From NCBI GenBank assembly GCA_046756945.1, contig JBHHXI010000015.1, forward strand, positions 1 to 31,852: a stretch of 31,852 bases of DNA, written 5' to 3'. Source of the DNA: JACZQZ01 sp046756945 (GTDB lineage Bacteria > Pseudomonadota > Alphaproteobacteria > Rhodospirillales > 2-02-FULL-58-16). The notes beneath the pieces are model-generated. The model saw nothing but the letters and a program-made list of their open reading frames with translations, did no database searches and was not told the DNA's origin. The translations under genes and the position numbers were made by a program. Positions 17,739-24,747 of this stretch are shown one piece after another. Within the stretch, counting starts at the first letter, position 1, and each line of letters begins with the position of its first letter.

Positions 17739-19411
17739 GCGTGGCCGAACCGCCCCAGGAGCCCCAAGAGGAGCTGTTGTTCGTTCCCCTGGGCGGCGCC
17801 GGCGAGATCGGCATGAACCTGAACCTGTACGGGTTCGGCCGGCCCGGGGCGCATCGGTGGTTGATGGTGGACCTGGGCATCACGTTTTCCGACGGCCACG
17901 TGCCCGGCGTCGACGTGATCATGCCCGATCCCGCCTTTATCGTCGGCCACCGCGACCGCCTGGCGGGGCTGGTGCTGACCCACGCCCACGAGGACCACCT
18001 GGGCGCCGTGCCCTACCTGTGGGACCGGTTGCGCTGTCCCATCTTCGCCACGCCGTTCACGGCCAATATTCTAAGGGCGAAGCTGGCCGACGTCGGCCTG
18101 GAGGACGAGGCCGGGATCACCGAGGTGCCGCTCGGCGGACGTTTCACCGTCGGGCCGTTCGACCTGGAGCTGATCACGCTCACCCATTCCATTCCCGAGC
18201 CCAATGCCATCGCCATCCGCACCCCGGCGGGGACGGTCCTGCATACCGGCGACTGGAAGTTCGATCCGGACCCGGTGGTGGGGCCGACGGCCGACGAGGA
18301 CGCCCTCGCCCGGGTCGGCGACGAAGGGGTGCTGGCCATGGTCTGCGATTCGACCAATGTGTTCAGCGCCGGCACCTCGGGCTCCGAGGCCGACCTGCTG
18401 GAGAGCCTCAAGACGCTGATCGGGGCCTGCGAAAAACGGGTCGCCGTCGCCTGCTTCGCCACCAACGTGGCGCGCCTCAGGACCATCGCCGCCGCCGCCG
18501 ACGGGCGCGACGTGGTCCTCGTCGGCCGCTCGCTGAAGCGCATCGACGCGGTGGCGCGCAAGACCGGCTATCTGGCCGACGTTCCCGCCTTCCTGGACGC
18601 GGAAGACGCGGGCTATCTGCCGAGGGAAAAGGCGCTGCTGATCTGCACCGGCAGCCAGGGCGAGCCGCGCGCGGCGCTGGCGCGAATCGCCGCCGAGAGC
18701 CACCCCCACGTGGCCCTGGAGGCGGGCGATACGGTCATCCTGTCGTCGAAGATCATTCCCGGCAACGAGATGGCCATCGCGCGGCTGCACAACCGGCTGG
18801 TCCGCCGGGGCGTCGCCGTGATCACCGAGAAAGACGAATTCGTCCACGTCTCCGGCCATCCCAACCGCGACGAACTGGCCCGCATGTACCAGCATGTGCG
18901 CCCGCGCATCAGTGTCCCCGTCCACGGGGAGCTCCGCCATCTGGTGGAGCACGCGCGGCTCGCCCGGGCGTGCCAGGTTCCGCTGGCCGTGGTCGCCGAG
19001 AACGGCTCCGTGGTACGCCTCGATTCGGCCGCCGCCGGGGTCGTCGACGAGGTGCCGGCGGGACGCCTGGTCCTGGACGGCAACCGCGCCGTGTCCATGG
19101 ACGGCGCCCTCGTGCGCGGCCGTACCCGCGCCCTCTACAACGGCTCGGCGGTGGTTACCGTGGTCCTCGACGGGGACGGCCGCCTGGTAACGGAGGCCCA
19201 GTTGTCGAGCATCGGGATCATGGAGGCGGACGACGACGGGACCGGGGAGTGCGTGCTTGGTGCCGTCGGCACGGCCCTCGGCAAGATGGCGAAACGGGCG
19301 CGCCGGGACGACGCCGCGGTGCGCGAGGCCGTGCGTATTGCGGTGCGCGCCGCTTTCCGCGACAGTGTCGGCAAAAGACCGGTGACCACCGTGCACGTGG
19401 TCCGCCTGTGA
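17735..19411 (+). CDS. rnj: Ribonuclease J
   Basis: Metallo-beta-lactamase/beta-CASP ribonuclease (558 aa) expected to act as 5'-3' exonuclease and endonuclease in RNA maturation and decay. The zinc motif HAHEDH is at residues 83-88, followed by THSIPE and HTGDWKFDP. The beta-CASP part contains CTGSQGEPRAAL and SSKIIPGNE, and a histidine block (HVSGHPNRDE, VPVHGELRHL) follows. The C-terminal third is the usual variable domain. The open frame extends upstream, but the ATG at 17735 overlaps the coaX stop and gives the family N-terminus. Confidence 0.96.
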   Translation: MSVAEPPQEPQEELLFVPLGGAGEIGMNLNLYGFGRPGAHRWLMVDLGITFSDGHVPGVDVIMPDPAFIVGHRDRLAGLVLTHAHEDHLGAVPYLWDRLRCPIFATPFTANILRAKLADVGLEDEAGITEVPLGGRFTVGPFDLELITLTHSIPEPNAIAIRTPAGTVLHTGDWKFDPDPVVGPTADEDALARVGDEGVLAMVCDSTNVFSAGTSGSEADLLESLKTLIGACEKRVAVACFATNVARLRTIAAAADGRDVVLVGRSLKRIDAVARKTGYLADVPAFLDAEDAGYLPREKALLICTGSQGEPRAALARIAAESHPHVALEAGDTVILSSKIIPGNEMAIARLHNRLVRRGVAVITEKDEFVHVSGHPNRDELARMYQHVRPRISVPVHGELRHLVEHARLARACQVPLAVVAENGSVVRLDSAAAGVVDEVPAGRLVLDGNRAVSMDGALVRGRTRALYNGSAVVTVVLDGDGRLVTEAQLSSIGIMEADDDGTGECVLGAVGTALGKMAKRARRDDAAVREAVRIAVRAAFRDSVGKRPVTTVHVVRL

Positions 19412-19427
19412 ACGGGGAGGGTACTTG

Positions 19428-19832
19428 ATGATCGGCAGACTCAATCACGTGGCCATCGCCGTGCCCGACCTGGAGGCGGCGAGCGCCGTCTATCGCGACA
19501 TCCTGGGCGCCCGGGTGTCGGAGGCCGAGGACCTGCCGGACCACGGGGTCACCGTGGTCTTCGTGACCCTCCCCAACACGTCGATCGAGCTCGTCGCGCC
19601 CCTGGGGCCGGAGTCGCCCCTCGCCGGGTTCCTCGCGCGCCACCCTGCGGGCGGAATGCATCATGTCTGCTACGAGGTGGACGACATCACCGCCGCCAGG
19701 GACCGCCTGAAGGAGCGGGGCGCCCGCGTCCTCGGCGGCGGCCAGCCCGAGACCGGCGCCCACGGCAAGCCGGTGCTCTTCCTCCACCCCAAGGACTTCT
19801 GCGGCACCCTGATCGAACTCGAGGAGGCGTAG
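19428..19832 (+). CDS. mce: Methylmalonyl-CoA epimerase
   Basis: Glyoxalase/VOC-fold enzyme (134 aa) that interconverts (R)- and (S)-methylmalonyl-CoA between propionyl-CoA carboxylase and methylmalonyl-CoA mutase. Typical sequence includes LNHVAIAVPDLEAA at the N-terminus with the metal histidine, GGMHHVCYEVDD in the middle, and HPKDFCGTLIELEE at the end with the metal glutamate. A GGGGAGGG element precedes the ATG at 19428. A TTG one codon earlier is the less likely start. Confidence 0.95.
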   Translation: MIGRLNHVAIAVPDLEAASAVYRDILGARVSEAEDLPDHGVTVVFVTLPNTSIELVAPLGPESPLAGFLARHPAGGMHHVCYEVDDITAARDRLKERGARVLGGGQPETGAHGKPVLFLHPKDFCGTLIELEEA

Positions 19833-19838
19833 GCGTCC

Positions 19839-20081
19839 ATGGGATGGGCCACCGGCACCGCGGTCTACCTGGTCATCTGGTGGCTGGTGATCTTCATGGT
19901 GCTGCCGTGGGGCGCCAAGGGCGTCATCGACGAAGAGGACGTGAAAAAAGGCCACGCCTCGAGCGCCCCCAGGAAACCCCGCATGCTGCTGAAAATCGCC
20001 ATAACCACGGTTCTTTCGGGCGCCATTTGGGGGATCGTCTACGGGATCATCGAATCGGGCGTCATTTCCTTCCGCGAGTGA
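19839..20081 (+). CDS. DUF1467 family small membrane protein
   Basis: An 80-aa protein with two predicted membrane segments (about residues 5-25 and 52-72) separated by a charged loop containing DEEDVKKGH. This matches the alphaproteobacterial DUF1467 family, usually encoded just after mce and near proS. The function is unknown. A GAGGAGG sequence at 19821-19827, within the end of mce, serves as ribosome-binding site, so the two genes are probably co-translated. Confidence 0.85.
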   Translation: MGWATGTAVYLVIWWLVIFMVLPWGAKGVIDEEDVKKGHASSAPRKPRMLLKIAITTVLSGAIWGIVYGIIESGVISFRE

Positions 20082-20100
20082 TACCAAGGCGCGACCGACC

Positions 20101-20661
20101 ATGTCCTGGTACTGCGACGTTGCCCCCGGCCATCCCCTGCACGGGCCCTATCACGACAACGAGTACGGGTTTCCCCTGGAGGACGAATCGGCCCTGCTCG
20201 AGCGCCTGTCGCTGGAAATCTTCCAGGCCGGCCTGTCGTGGCTGATCGTGCTGAAGAAGCGGCCGACCACGTTCGCCGCCTTCGATGGTTTCGACGTGGA
20301 CACGGTGGCCGGCTACGGCGCCGGCGACGTGGCGCGGCTGCTCGGCGATCCGGGCATCATCCGCAACCGGCTCAAGGTCGGGGCGATCATCGAAAACGCC
20401 CGCCGCCTGCGGGACCTGCGCGAAAGCCACGGCGGGTTCGCCGCCTGGATCGCCGCCCATCACCCCCGGGGCAAGGACCAATGGGTCAAGGTGTTCCGCG
20501 AGACCTTCCGCTTCACCGGCGGCGAGGTGGTGGGCGAGTTCCTGATGAGCATCGGGTATCTGCCCGGCAGCCACCGCGACGACTGCCCGGTCTTCGGCCG
20601 CATCGCCCGGCTCGACCCCCCCTGGGCGCGGGCGGGCGCCGATCGGCCAGCGGAGAATTAA
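20101..20661 (+). CDS. tag: DNA-3-methyladenine glycosylase I
   Basis: Base-excision repair glycosylase (186 aa) that removes 3-methyladenine from alkylated DNA. The structural zinc site of the TAG family is complete, with C5, H18, H158 and C162 (HRDDC spacing as in the family). The base-recognition segment LEIFQAGLSW carries glutamate E39, and a helix-hairpin-helix-like region follows. The opening MSWYCDVAPG lacks the usual arginine before the first cysteine, a small deviation. It starts 19 nt after the DUF1467 gene and is probably the last gene of the rightward run that began with nuoA. Confidence 0.92.
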   Translation: MSWYCDVAPGHPLHGPYHDNEYGFPLEDESALLERLSLEIFQAGLSWLIVLKKRPTTFAAFDGFDVDTVAGYGAGDVARLLGDPGIIRNRLKVGAIIENARRLRDLRESHGGFAAWIAAHHPRGKDQWVKVFRETFRFTGGEVVGEFLMSIGYLPGSHRDDCPVFGRIARLDPPWARAGADRPAEN

Positions 20662-20699
20662 TCGATACGTTTCAAATCCTTAAAAACATTTTCTGAACG

Positions 20700-20735
20700 A
20701 AAAAATAAACGGCAAGACCGTTTCCGATCTTGCCG
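20700..20735 (-). terminator. Intrinsic terminator on the minus strand
   Basis: On the minus strand CGGCAAGAUCG and CGGUCUUGCCG form an 11-bp stem (with one U-G pair) capped by a GAAA tetraloop, followed at once by UUUAUUUUUU. Read on the plus strand, the U-G pair becomes a C-A mismatch and no T-run follows, so the signal is directional. It cannot end the tag transcript. It implies a leftward transcript arriving from the right. Confidence 0.85.
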
Positions 20736-20846
20736 CAGGGCCGGCTTACCTACCAGCGATTACTTGGCCATGTTTATGGTCTTATCTCGGTTTCCTCCCA
20801 AAACCCGGGCCGTTCCCCCCTGAGGATCTTTCTATTTGTATTTTCT
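20700..20846 (-). ncRNA. Candidate small RNA gene (about 147 nt)
   Basis: Inferred from a minus-strand promoter-like element (20853-20881) and a strong intrinsic terminator (20700-20735) with no protein gene between them. The predicted transcript starts near 20846. It contains a small hairpin GGUUU-UGGGAGG-AAACC (20789-20805) whose loop is Shine-Dalgarno-like, and ends in the GAAA-capped terminator stem. The only in-frame ATG gives a 3-codon ORF. It is not recognisable to me as 6S, SRP, RNase P or tmRNA. It could also be an untranslated remnant. Confidence 0.45.
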
Positions 20847-20852
20847 GCGACG

Positions 20853-20881
20853 ATAGTAAGGGATCGCTTTCGCCGCGTCAG
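20853..20881 (-). promoter_or_regulatory. Candidate promoter of the minus-strand small RNA
   Basis: On the minus strand, CTGACG (20881-20876) is followed after exactly 17 bp by TACTAT (20858-20853). Each hexamer matches the sigma70 consensus at four of six positions. The implied start is about 20846. Confidence 0.4.
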
Positions 20882-21053
20882 CAACTTTTTCGCCGCAAAA
20901 AGGCCGATTCTGGACGGTTTTTCGCCGAAACCCCTGGGTTTCTAGGCCTTAAGGCCCTAAGAAATGGCGGCGGCCCAGGGGGCTCGCCTCCTGGGGCGCG
21001 GCGGTTTCGTCGCCCCCGGCGCGGGAGGGAAGCGCGCGCCATGCCGCGGTGCC

Positions 21054-21065
21054 GGGAAGGGAAGG
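21054..21065 (+). promoter_or_regulatory. Ribosome-binding site fixing the FkbM gene start
   Basis: GGGAAGGGAAGG ends 3 nt before the ATG at 21069, with its first half at better spacing. An in-frame ATG at 20964 has no such element and would add 35 low-complexity residues. Confidence 0.7.
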
Positions 21066-21068
21066 TCC

Positions 21069-22130
21069 ATGGGTGAAACGCCCGTCTACCTGAGGGCGCG
21101 GGTGCGCACGCGCTATCCCGCCCGTATTACCCGCCTGCCGTGGCTCGCCGGGCCGCTGGCGAGCGCCGGTTTCGCCAAGCCGCGGGGCGTGAGAAGGCTC
21201 ACCCGCAAACTGGCCAAGGCCCTGTTCTTCGGCCTCCACGGCCGCCTCGGCCTGCCGGCGCCGGGTGAAATGGAGGTGCCGGCCCCGGCCGGCGTCCGCA
21301 GGATCCCCATCAACGGCGCCAATACGGCCTTCCTGGCCTATGTCCAGCACCTGGAGGCCGGCGGCTACGAGCCCGAGGTGAGCGCGTTTTTCGATCACGT
21401 GGCGGCTGGCGGCGGCGTGGTGTACGACGTCGGCGCCAACTGGGGCTACTATGGCGTCCTGCTGGCCACCAACCCGGCTTTCTCGGGGACCGTGCACGCG
21501 TTCGAGGCGGCGCCCGGCACCTACCGCGACCTGGAGGCGACCATCGACGCCGCCGGCCTCGGCGACCGGGTGACCTGCCACCGCATGGGCCTGTCGAGCG
21601 AGGACGGGGAACTGCCACTGGTCACCGGCCGCCACAGCGCCCTTGCCCGTATCGAGCGGACGGCGGGCCGGCACAAGGCGACGATGGTGTCCGTGAGGCG
21701 CCTGGACTCCCTCGACCTGCCGCAGCCGGATTTCATCAAGATCGATGTCGAGGGGCACGAACTGGATGTGCTGAAGGGTGGCGCGCGCCTCCTGGAAGGG
21801 GTCCGGCCCGTGGTGATCTTCGAGAACTGGTTCGACCCGGACCAGCCGGCGGCAACCCTCGCGCCGCTGAACTTCCTGACCGAACGGGGCTACGACCTGT
21901 ACGACCTCATGTGGGAGGCCCCGGTGGAGGGCCGCCGGGTATTGCGCCGCCGGCCGCCGGCGGCCGGGGACGGGGCGGAGAACACGCTGGCCCTGGTGCC
22001 GCTGCCCATAAGCGAGCGGATGGCGCGGCGGCGCGACCTGAACGTGTTGGCCTGGCCCGGCGACCGCGCCGGGATCACCGCCCGTTTCGAAGCCACGCCC
22101 TTTTCTGCGGAACTTTTAGAGCTTTGTTAA
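21069..22130 (+). CDS. FkbM family methyltransferase
   Basis: SAM-dependent methyltransferase (353 aa). The Methyltransf_21/FkbM domain spans about residues 115-255, with motif I VVYDVGANWGYYGVLL (117-132), the acidic residue in HAFEAAPGTY (E146) and the family hallmark FIKIDVEGHELDVLKGG (222-238). The first 80 residues are basic and unassigned. Family members O-methylate sugars or secondary metabolites, but no glycan or natural-product genes adjoin, so the substrate is unknown. The stop TAA shares a base with the next start, suggesting a two-gene unit. Confidence 0.88.
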   Translation: MGETPVYLRARVRTRYPARITRLPWLAGPLASAGFAKPRGVRRLTRKLAKALFFGLHGRLGLPAPGEMEVPAPAGVRRIPINGANTAFLAYVQHLEAGGYEPEVSAFFDHVAAGGGVVYDVGANWGYYGVLLATNPAFSGTVHAFEAAPGTYRDLEATIDAAGLGDRVTCHRMGLSSEDGELPLVTGRHSALARIERTAGRHKATMVSVRRLDSLDLPQPDFIKIDVEGHELDVLKGGARLLEGVRPVVIFENWFDPDQPAATLAPLNFLTERGYDLYDLMWEAPVEGRRVLRRRPPAAGDGAENTLALVPLPISERMARRRDLNVLAWPGDRAGITARFEATPFSAELLELC

Positions 22131-22603
22131 TGGCGAAGCGAAATCATGGGGCCATGGGGAAGAATTGGTGGGCCGCCGTCATTTGCGCGTTCGCGGGGCG
22201 GCTCCCGGCGGCGGCCGCGGCCGCGGCCGCGGCCGGACACGTGGTCAAGGTGACGGCCGGCGACTGCCGGCGCGTCGTCGCCCACGTGGCCGCGGCGGAC
22301 GTGGAATTCCGGCCGGGCGTCGACGTCAGGGGCCGCAAGGTGGCGCCGGCCGATCTGGGGGGAACGCCCCGGGTCGGGATCCCGGACACGATCACCTTCG
22401 ATTTGCAGCTCGACCTCGAGGAGCTGGCCGGTCCGCCGCCGCCCGGGACCGTGGGCGAGGTCTTTGGCCGGCCTGTTCTGGGCCACATTTCCATCCGCGG
22501 CCATGAGGTCTATTTCAACGACCGGCTCCTGGGCGACATGGCGGAGGCGGAACTGGCGCGAAAGTGCCGGGAGATGCTGCGCCGGATAAACCGGCGGGAC
22601 TGA
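22130..22603 (+). CDS. Putative secreted conserved hypothetical protein
   Basis: 157 aa from the ATG that overlaps the FkbM stop; an in-frame ATG at 22154 (149 aa) is also possible. The N-terminus has a basic start, a hydrophobic stretch (WWAAVICAFAG) and a run of nine alanines, resembling a signal peptide with cleavage near AAAAG-H. The mature part has blocks such as VEFRPGVDVRGRKVAPADL and IPDTITFDLQLDLEEL, then GHISIRGHEVYFNDR. I associate this pattern with small alphaproteobacterial periplasmic proteins of unknown function. No catalytic motif is seen. The alanine run is encoded by a (GCGGCC)4 tract. Confidence 0.65.
   Translation: MAKRNHGAMGKNWWAAVICAFAGRLPAAAAAAAAAGHVVKVTAGDCRRVVAHVAAADVEFRPGVDVRGRKVAPADLGGTPRVGIPDTITFDLQLDLEELAGPPPPGTVGEVFGRPVLGHISIRGHEVYFNDRLLGDMAEAELARKCREMLRRINRRD
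22211..22234 (+). repeat. (GCGGCC)4 hexanucleotide tract
   Basis: Four perfect tandem copies of GCGGCC encode most of a nine-alanine run in the putative signal peptide of the 22130-22603 gene. Copy changes would alter the alanine number without shifting the frame. Confidence 0.9.
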
Positions 22604-22666
22604 GGCGACGGTCCTTGGGCCTGACCGGCCGGCATGGACAACGCCCCGGGCATTTCCTACATTCGC

Positions 22667-22708
22667 CCTGCCTGCGCGAAGCCTAGGCTTCGCTTCGGCG
22701 AAGGCAGG
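22667..22708. repeat. Imperfect palindrome upstream of proS
   Basis: CCTGCCT at 22667-22673 pairs with AGGCAGG at 22702-22708. Inside lies an 18-bp perfect palindrome, GCGAAGCCTAGGCTTCGC, at 22676-22693. The inner palindrome is off-centre, with an extra GCTTCGGCGA on the right. It lies between the secreted protein gene and proS and resembles a dispersed REP-like palindromic element, or could form a leader hairpin. It is not followed by a T-run. Confidence 0.6.
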
Positions 22709-22729
22709 CCGGCCCGCGCCCGGCCGGTG

Positions 22730-24058
22730 ATGATGAGCAACGCCATGCGCCTCTCCGAGTATTTCCTGCCGACGCTGAAGGAGACCCCGGCCGAGGCGCA
22801 GATCGTATCCCACCGCCTGATGCTGCGGGCCGGCATGATCCGCCAGTCCAGCGCCGGCATTTATTCGTGGCTGCCGCTCGGGTTCCGCGTGCTCAAGAAG
22901 ATCGAGCAGATCGTGCGCGAGGAACAGGACCGGGCGGGCTGCCAGGAAATGCTCATGCCCACGATCCAGCCGGCCGACCTGTGGCGCGAGAGCGCGCGCT
23001 ACGACGACTACGGTCCGGAGATGCTGCGCATCAAGGACCGCCACGAACGCGACATGCTGTACGGTCCGACCAACGAGGAGCAGATCACCGACATCTTCCG
23101 CACCGCCGTGCGCAGCTACCGGGACCTGCCCAAGCTGCTCTACCACATCCAGTGGAAGTTCCGCGACGAGGTCCGGCCCCGCTTCGGCGTCATGCGCGGG
23201 CGCGAGTTCCTGATGAAGGATTCGTATTCCTTCGACCTCGACTTCGAAGGGGCGAAAAGGTCCTACAACAAGATGTTCGTCGCCTACCTTCGCACCTACG
23301 AGCGCATGGGCCTGAAGGCCATCCCCATGGCCGCCGAAAGCGGCCCCATCGGCGGCGACATGAGCCACGAGTTCATCATCCTGGCCGACACCGGCGAAAC
23401 CCAGGTGTTCTGCCACCGGGACCTCCTGGAATTCGAGGCCCTGGGCGCCGGCACGGACTACGACGGCGACCTGCAGCCGATCGTCGACAGGTGGACGTCC
23501 GTCTATGCCGCGACCGACGACAAGCACGATTCCGAGAAGGAAAAGGCCCTTGGCGACGCGCTGGTCACGGCCCGCGGCATCGAGGTCGGCCACATCTTCT
23601 ATTTCGGAGACAAGTACTCCAGGCCCATGAACGCCGTGGTCACCGACGCCGACGGCCGCGACGTGGCCGTCCACATGGGTTCGTACGGCATCGGCGTGTC
23701 GCGCCTGGTCGGCGCCATCATCGAGGCCTTCCACGACGACGCCGGCATCCTCTGGCCGGACAGCGTGGCGCCCTTCCACGTCGGGCTGCTCAACCTGAAG
23801 GCCGACGATTCCGGGTGCGCCGCCGCCTGCGACGGCCTTTACGGACGCTTGCGCGAGAACGGCGTCGAGGTCCTCTATGACGACCGGGCGGAGCGCGCCG
23901 GCGTCAAGTTCGCCGACATGGACCTGATCGGCCTGCCGTGGCAGCTGGTGGTGGGACCGCGGGGGCTCAAGGACGGCATCGTCGAGATCAAGCACCGCGG
24001 GACCGGCGAACGTCAGGAGGCGTCTGCGGAGTCGGCGCTGGCCAGGTTGACCGCGTGA
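22730..24058 (+). CDS. proS: Proline--tRNA ligase (short alphaproteobacterial form)
   Basis: Class II aminoacyl-tRNA synthetase (442 aa) that charges tRNA-Pro. Motif 1, motif 2 (WKFRDEVRPRFGVMRGREF) and motif 3 (GSYGIGVSRLVGAI) are present, followed by the anticodon-binding domain (LPWQLVVGPRGLKDG). The roughly 180-residue INS editing domain found between motifs 2 and 3 in enterobacterial ProS is missing, as is normal for this shorter type. The exact start is uncertain among ATGs at 22730, 22733 and 22745; none has a clear ribosome-binding site. Confidence 0.96.
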   Translation: MMSNAMRLSEYFLPTLKETPAEAQIVSHRLMLRAGMIRQSSAGIYSWLPLGFRVLKKIEQIVREEQDRAGCQEMLMPTIQPADLWRESARYDDYGPEMLRIKDRHERDMLYGPTNEEQITDIFRTAVRSYRDLPKLLYHIQWKFRDEVRPRFGVMRGREFLMKDSYSFDLDFEGAKRSYNKMFVAYLRTYERMGLKAIPMAAESGPIGGDMSHEFIILADTGETQVFCHRDLLEFEALGAGTDYDGDLQPIVDRWTSVYAATDDKHDSEKEKALGDALVTARGIEVGHIFYFGDKYSRPMNAVVTDADGRDVAVHMGSYGIGVSRLVGAIIEAFHDDAGILWPDSVAPFHVGLLNLKADDSGCAAACDGLYGRLRENGVEVLYDDRAERAGVKFADMDLIGLPWQLVVGPRGLKDGIVEIKHRGTGERQEASAESALARLTA

Positions 24059-24096
24059 CGGGACGCGACCCCGCTTCCCAGGGAGACGGCGCACCC

Positions 24097-24726
24097 ATGG
24101 AGATCGCCATTTTGCTCTTCGAGGGGATCACGCCCCTGGACGCCGTGGGTCCCTTCGAGGTGCTGGGCAGACTCCCCGGCGCCGAGGTCAGGTTCGTGGC
24201 CAAGAAGCCGGGGGAACACCGGACGACGGGCGGACGCCTGGGACTCATGGCCGACTACGCCCTGGACCGGGTGCCGGCGCCGGATATCCTGGTCGTCCCG
24301 GGCGGTCCCGGCGCCGACGCGGCGGCGGCGGATGGGGAGATCACCGGCTGGGTCGCCGCCGTGCACGGGACCAGCCGCTGGACGACGTCCGTTTGCACGG
24401 GCGCCCTGGTCCTCGGCGGCGCCGGGGTCCTCGAGGGGGTGGAGGCGACCACCCACTGGCGGGCGATGGACGATCTCGCCGCCTTCGGCGCGATCCCGGT
24501 CCGCGAGCGGGTGGTCAGGCGGGGCAGGGTGATCACCGCGGCGGGGGTATCGTCGGGCATCGACATGGCGCTGGGCCTGGCGGCGGACGTGGCCGGCGAA
24601 GAGGTGGCGAAAGCCATTCAACTGGTTCTCGAATACGCCCCGGAACCGCCCTTCGACGCCGGTCGCATCGCCGATGCGCCGGCGGCGCGTGTCGAGATGG
24701 TGCGCTCGGGACTGAACCGGCCGTAA
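24097..24726 (+). CDS. DJ-1/PfpI family protein, isonitrile hydratase-like
   Basis: 209-aa protein of the DJ-1/PfpI superfamily. The nucleophile-elbow cysteine is C100 in TSVCTGALVLGGAG, followed by T101. An aspartate sits early in the chain in TPLDAVGPFEVLG (D15), and the DILVVPGGPG strand-loop is at about 63-72. The Cys-Thr pair with the early Asp resembles Pseudomonas isonitrile hydratase (InhA), so a hydratase of similar type is plausible, but substrate specificity in this family is hard to predict. GGGAGA lies 10 nt before the ATG. It separates proS from lolC. Confidence 0.85.
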   Translation: MEIAILLFEGITPLDAVGPFEVLGRLPGAEVRFVAKKPGEHRTTGGRLGLMADYALDRVPAPDILVVPGGPGADAAAADGEITGWVAAVHGTSRWTTSVCTGALVLGGAGVLEGVEATTHWRAMDDLAAFGAIPVRERVVRRGRVITAAGVSSGIDMALGLAADVAGEEVAKAIQLVLEYAPEPPFDAGRIADAPAARVEMVRSGLNRP

Positions 24727-24747
24727 TCGGGAGAGGGACGAAAGGAC

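Larger units (their letters stand above)
20662..21068. other. Non-coding region between tag and the FkbM gene
   Basis: No convincing protein gene is present on either strand; the longest open stretches lack start codons or ribosome-binding sites. The region is more A+T-rich than its surroundings. It contains a minus-strand intrinsic terminator, a minus-strand promoter-like element, a CGGCGAAA repeat set (plus-strand positions 20868-20875, 20886-20895, 20918-20927), a perfect 12-bp palindrome GGCCTTAAGGCC (20945-20956), and the FkbM ribosome-binding site. No plus-strand terminator for tag is evident. Confidence 0.6.

Noticed and set aside
20765..20810. Mini-ORF (Met-Ala-Lys-stop) behind a GGGAGGAAACC on the minus strand
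   Set aside because: The Shine-Dalgarno-like sequence is about 20 nt from the ATG, too far, and the ORF is three codons long.
20730..20945. 71-codon plus-strand open frame between tag and fkbM
   Set aside because: It starts at a TTG inside a terminator stem without a ribosome-binding site, and the translation resembles no known protein. The structured elements on the other strand explain the region better.
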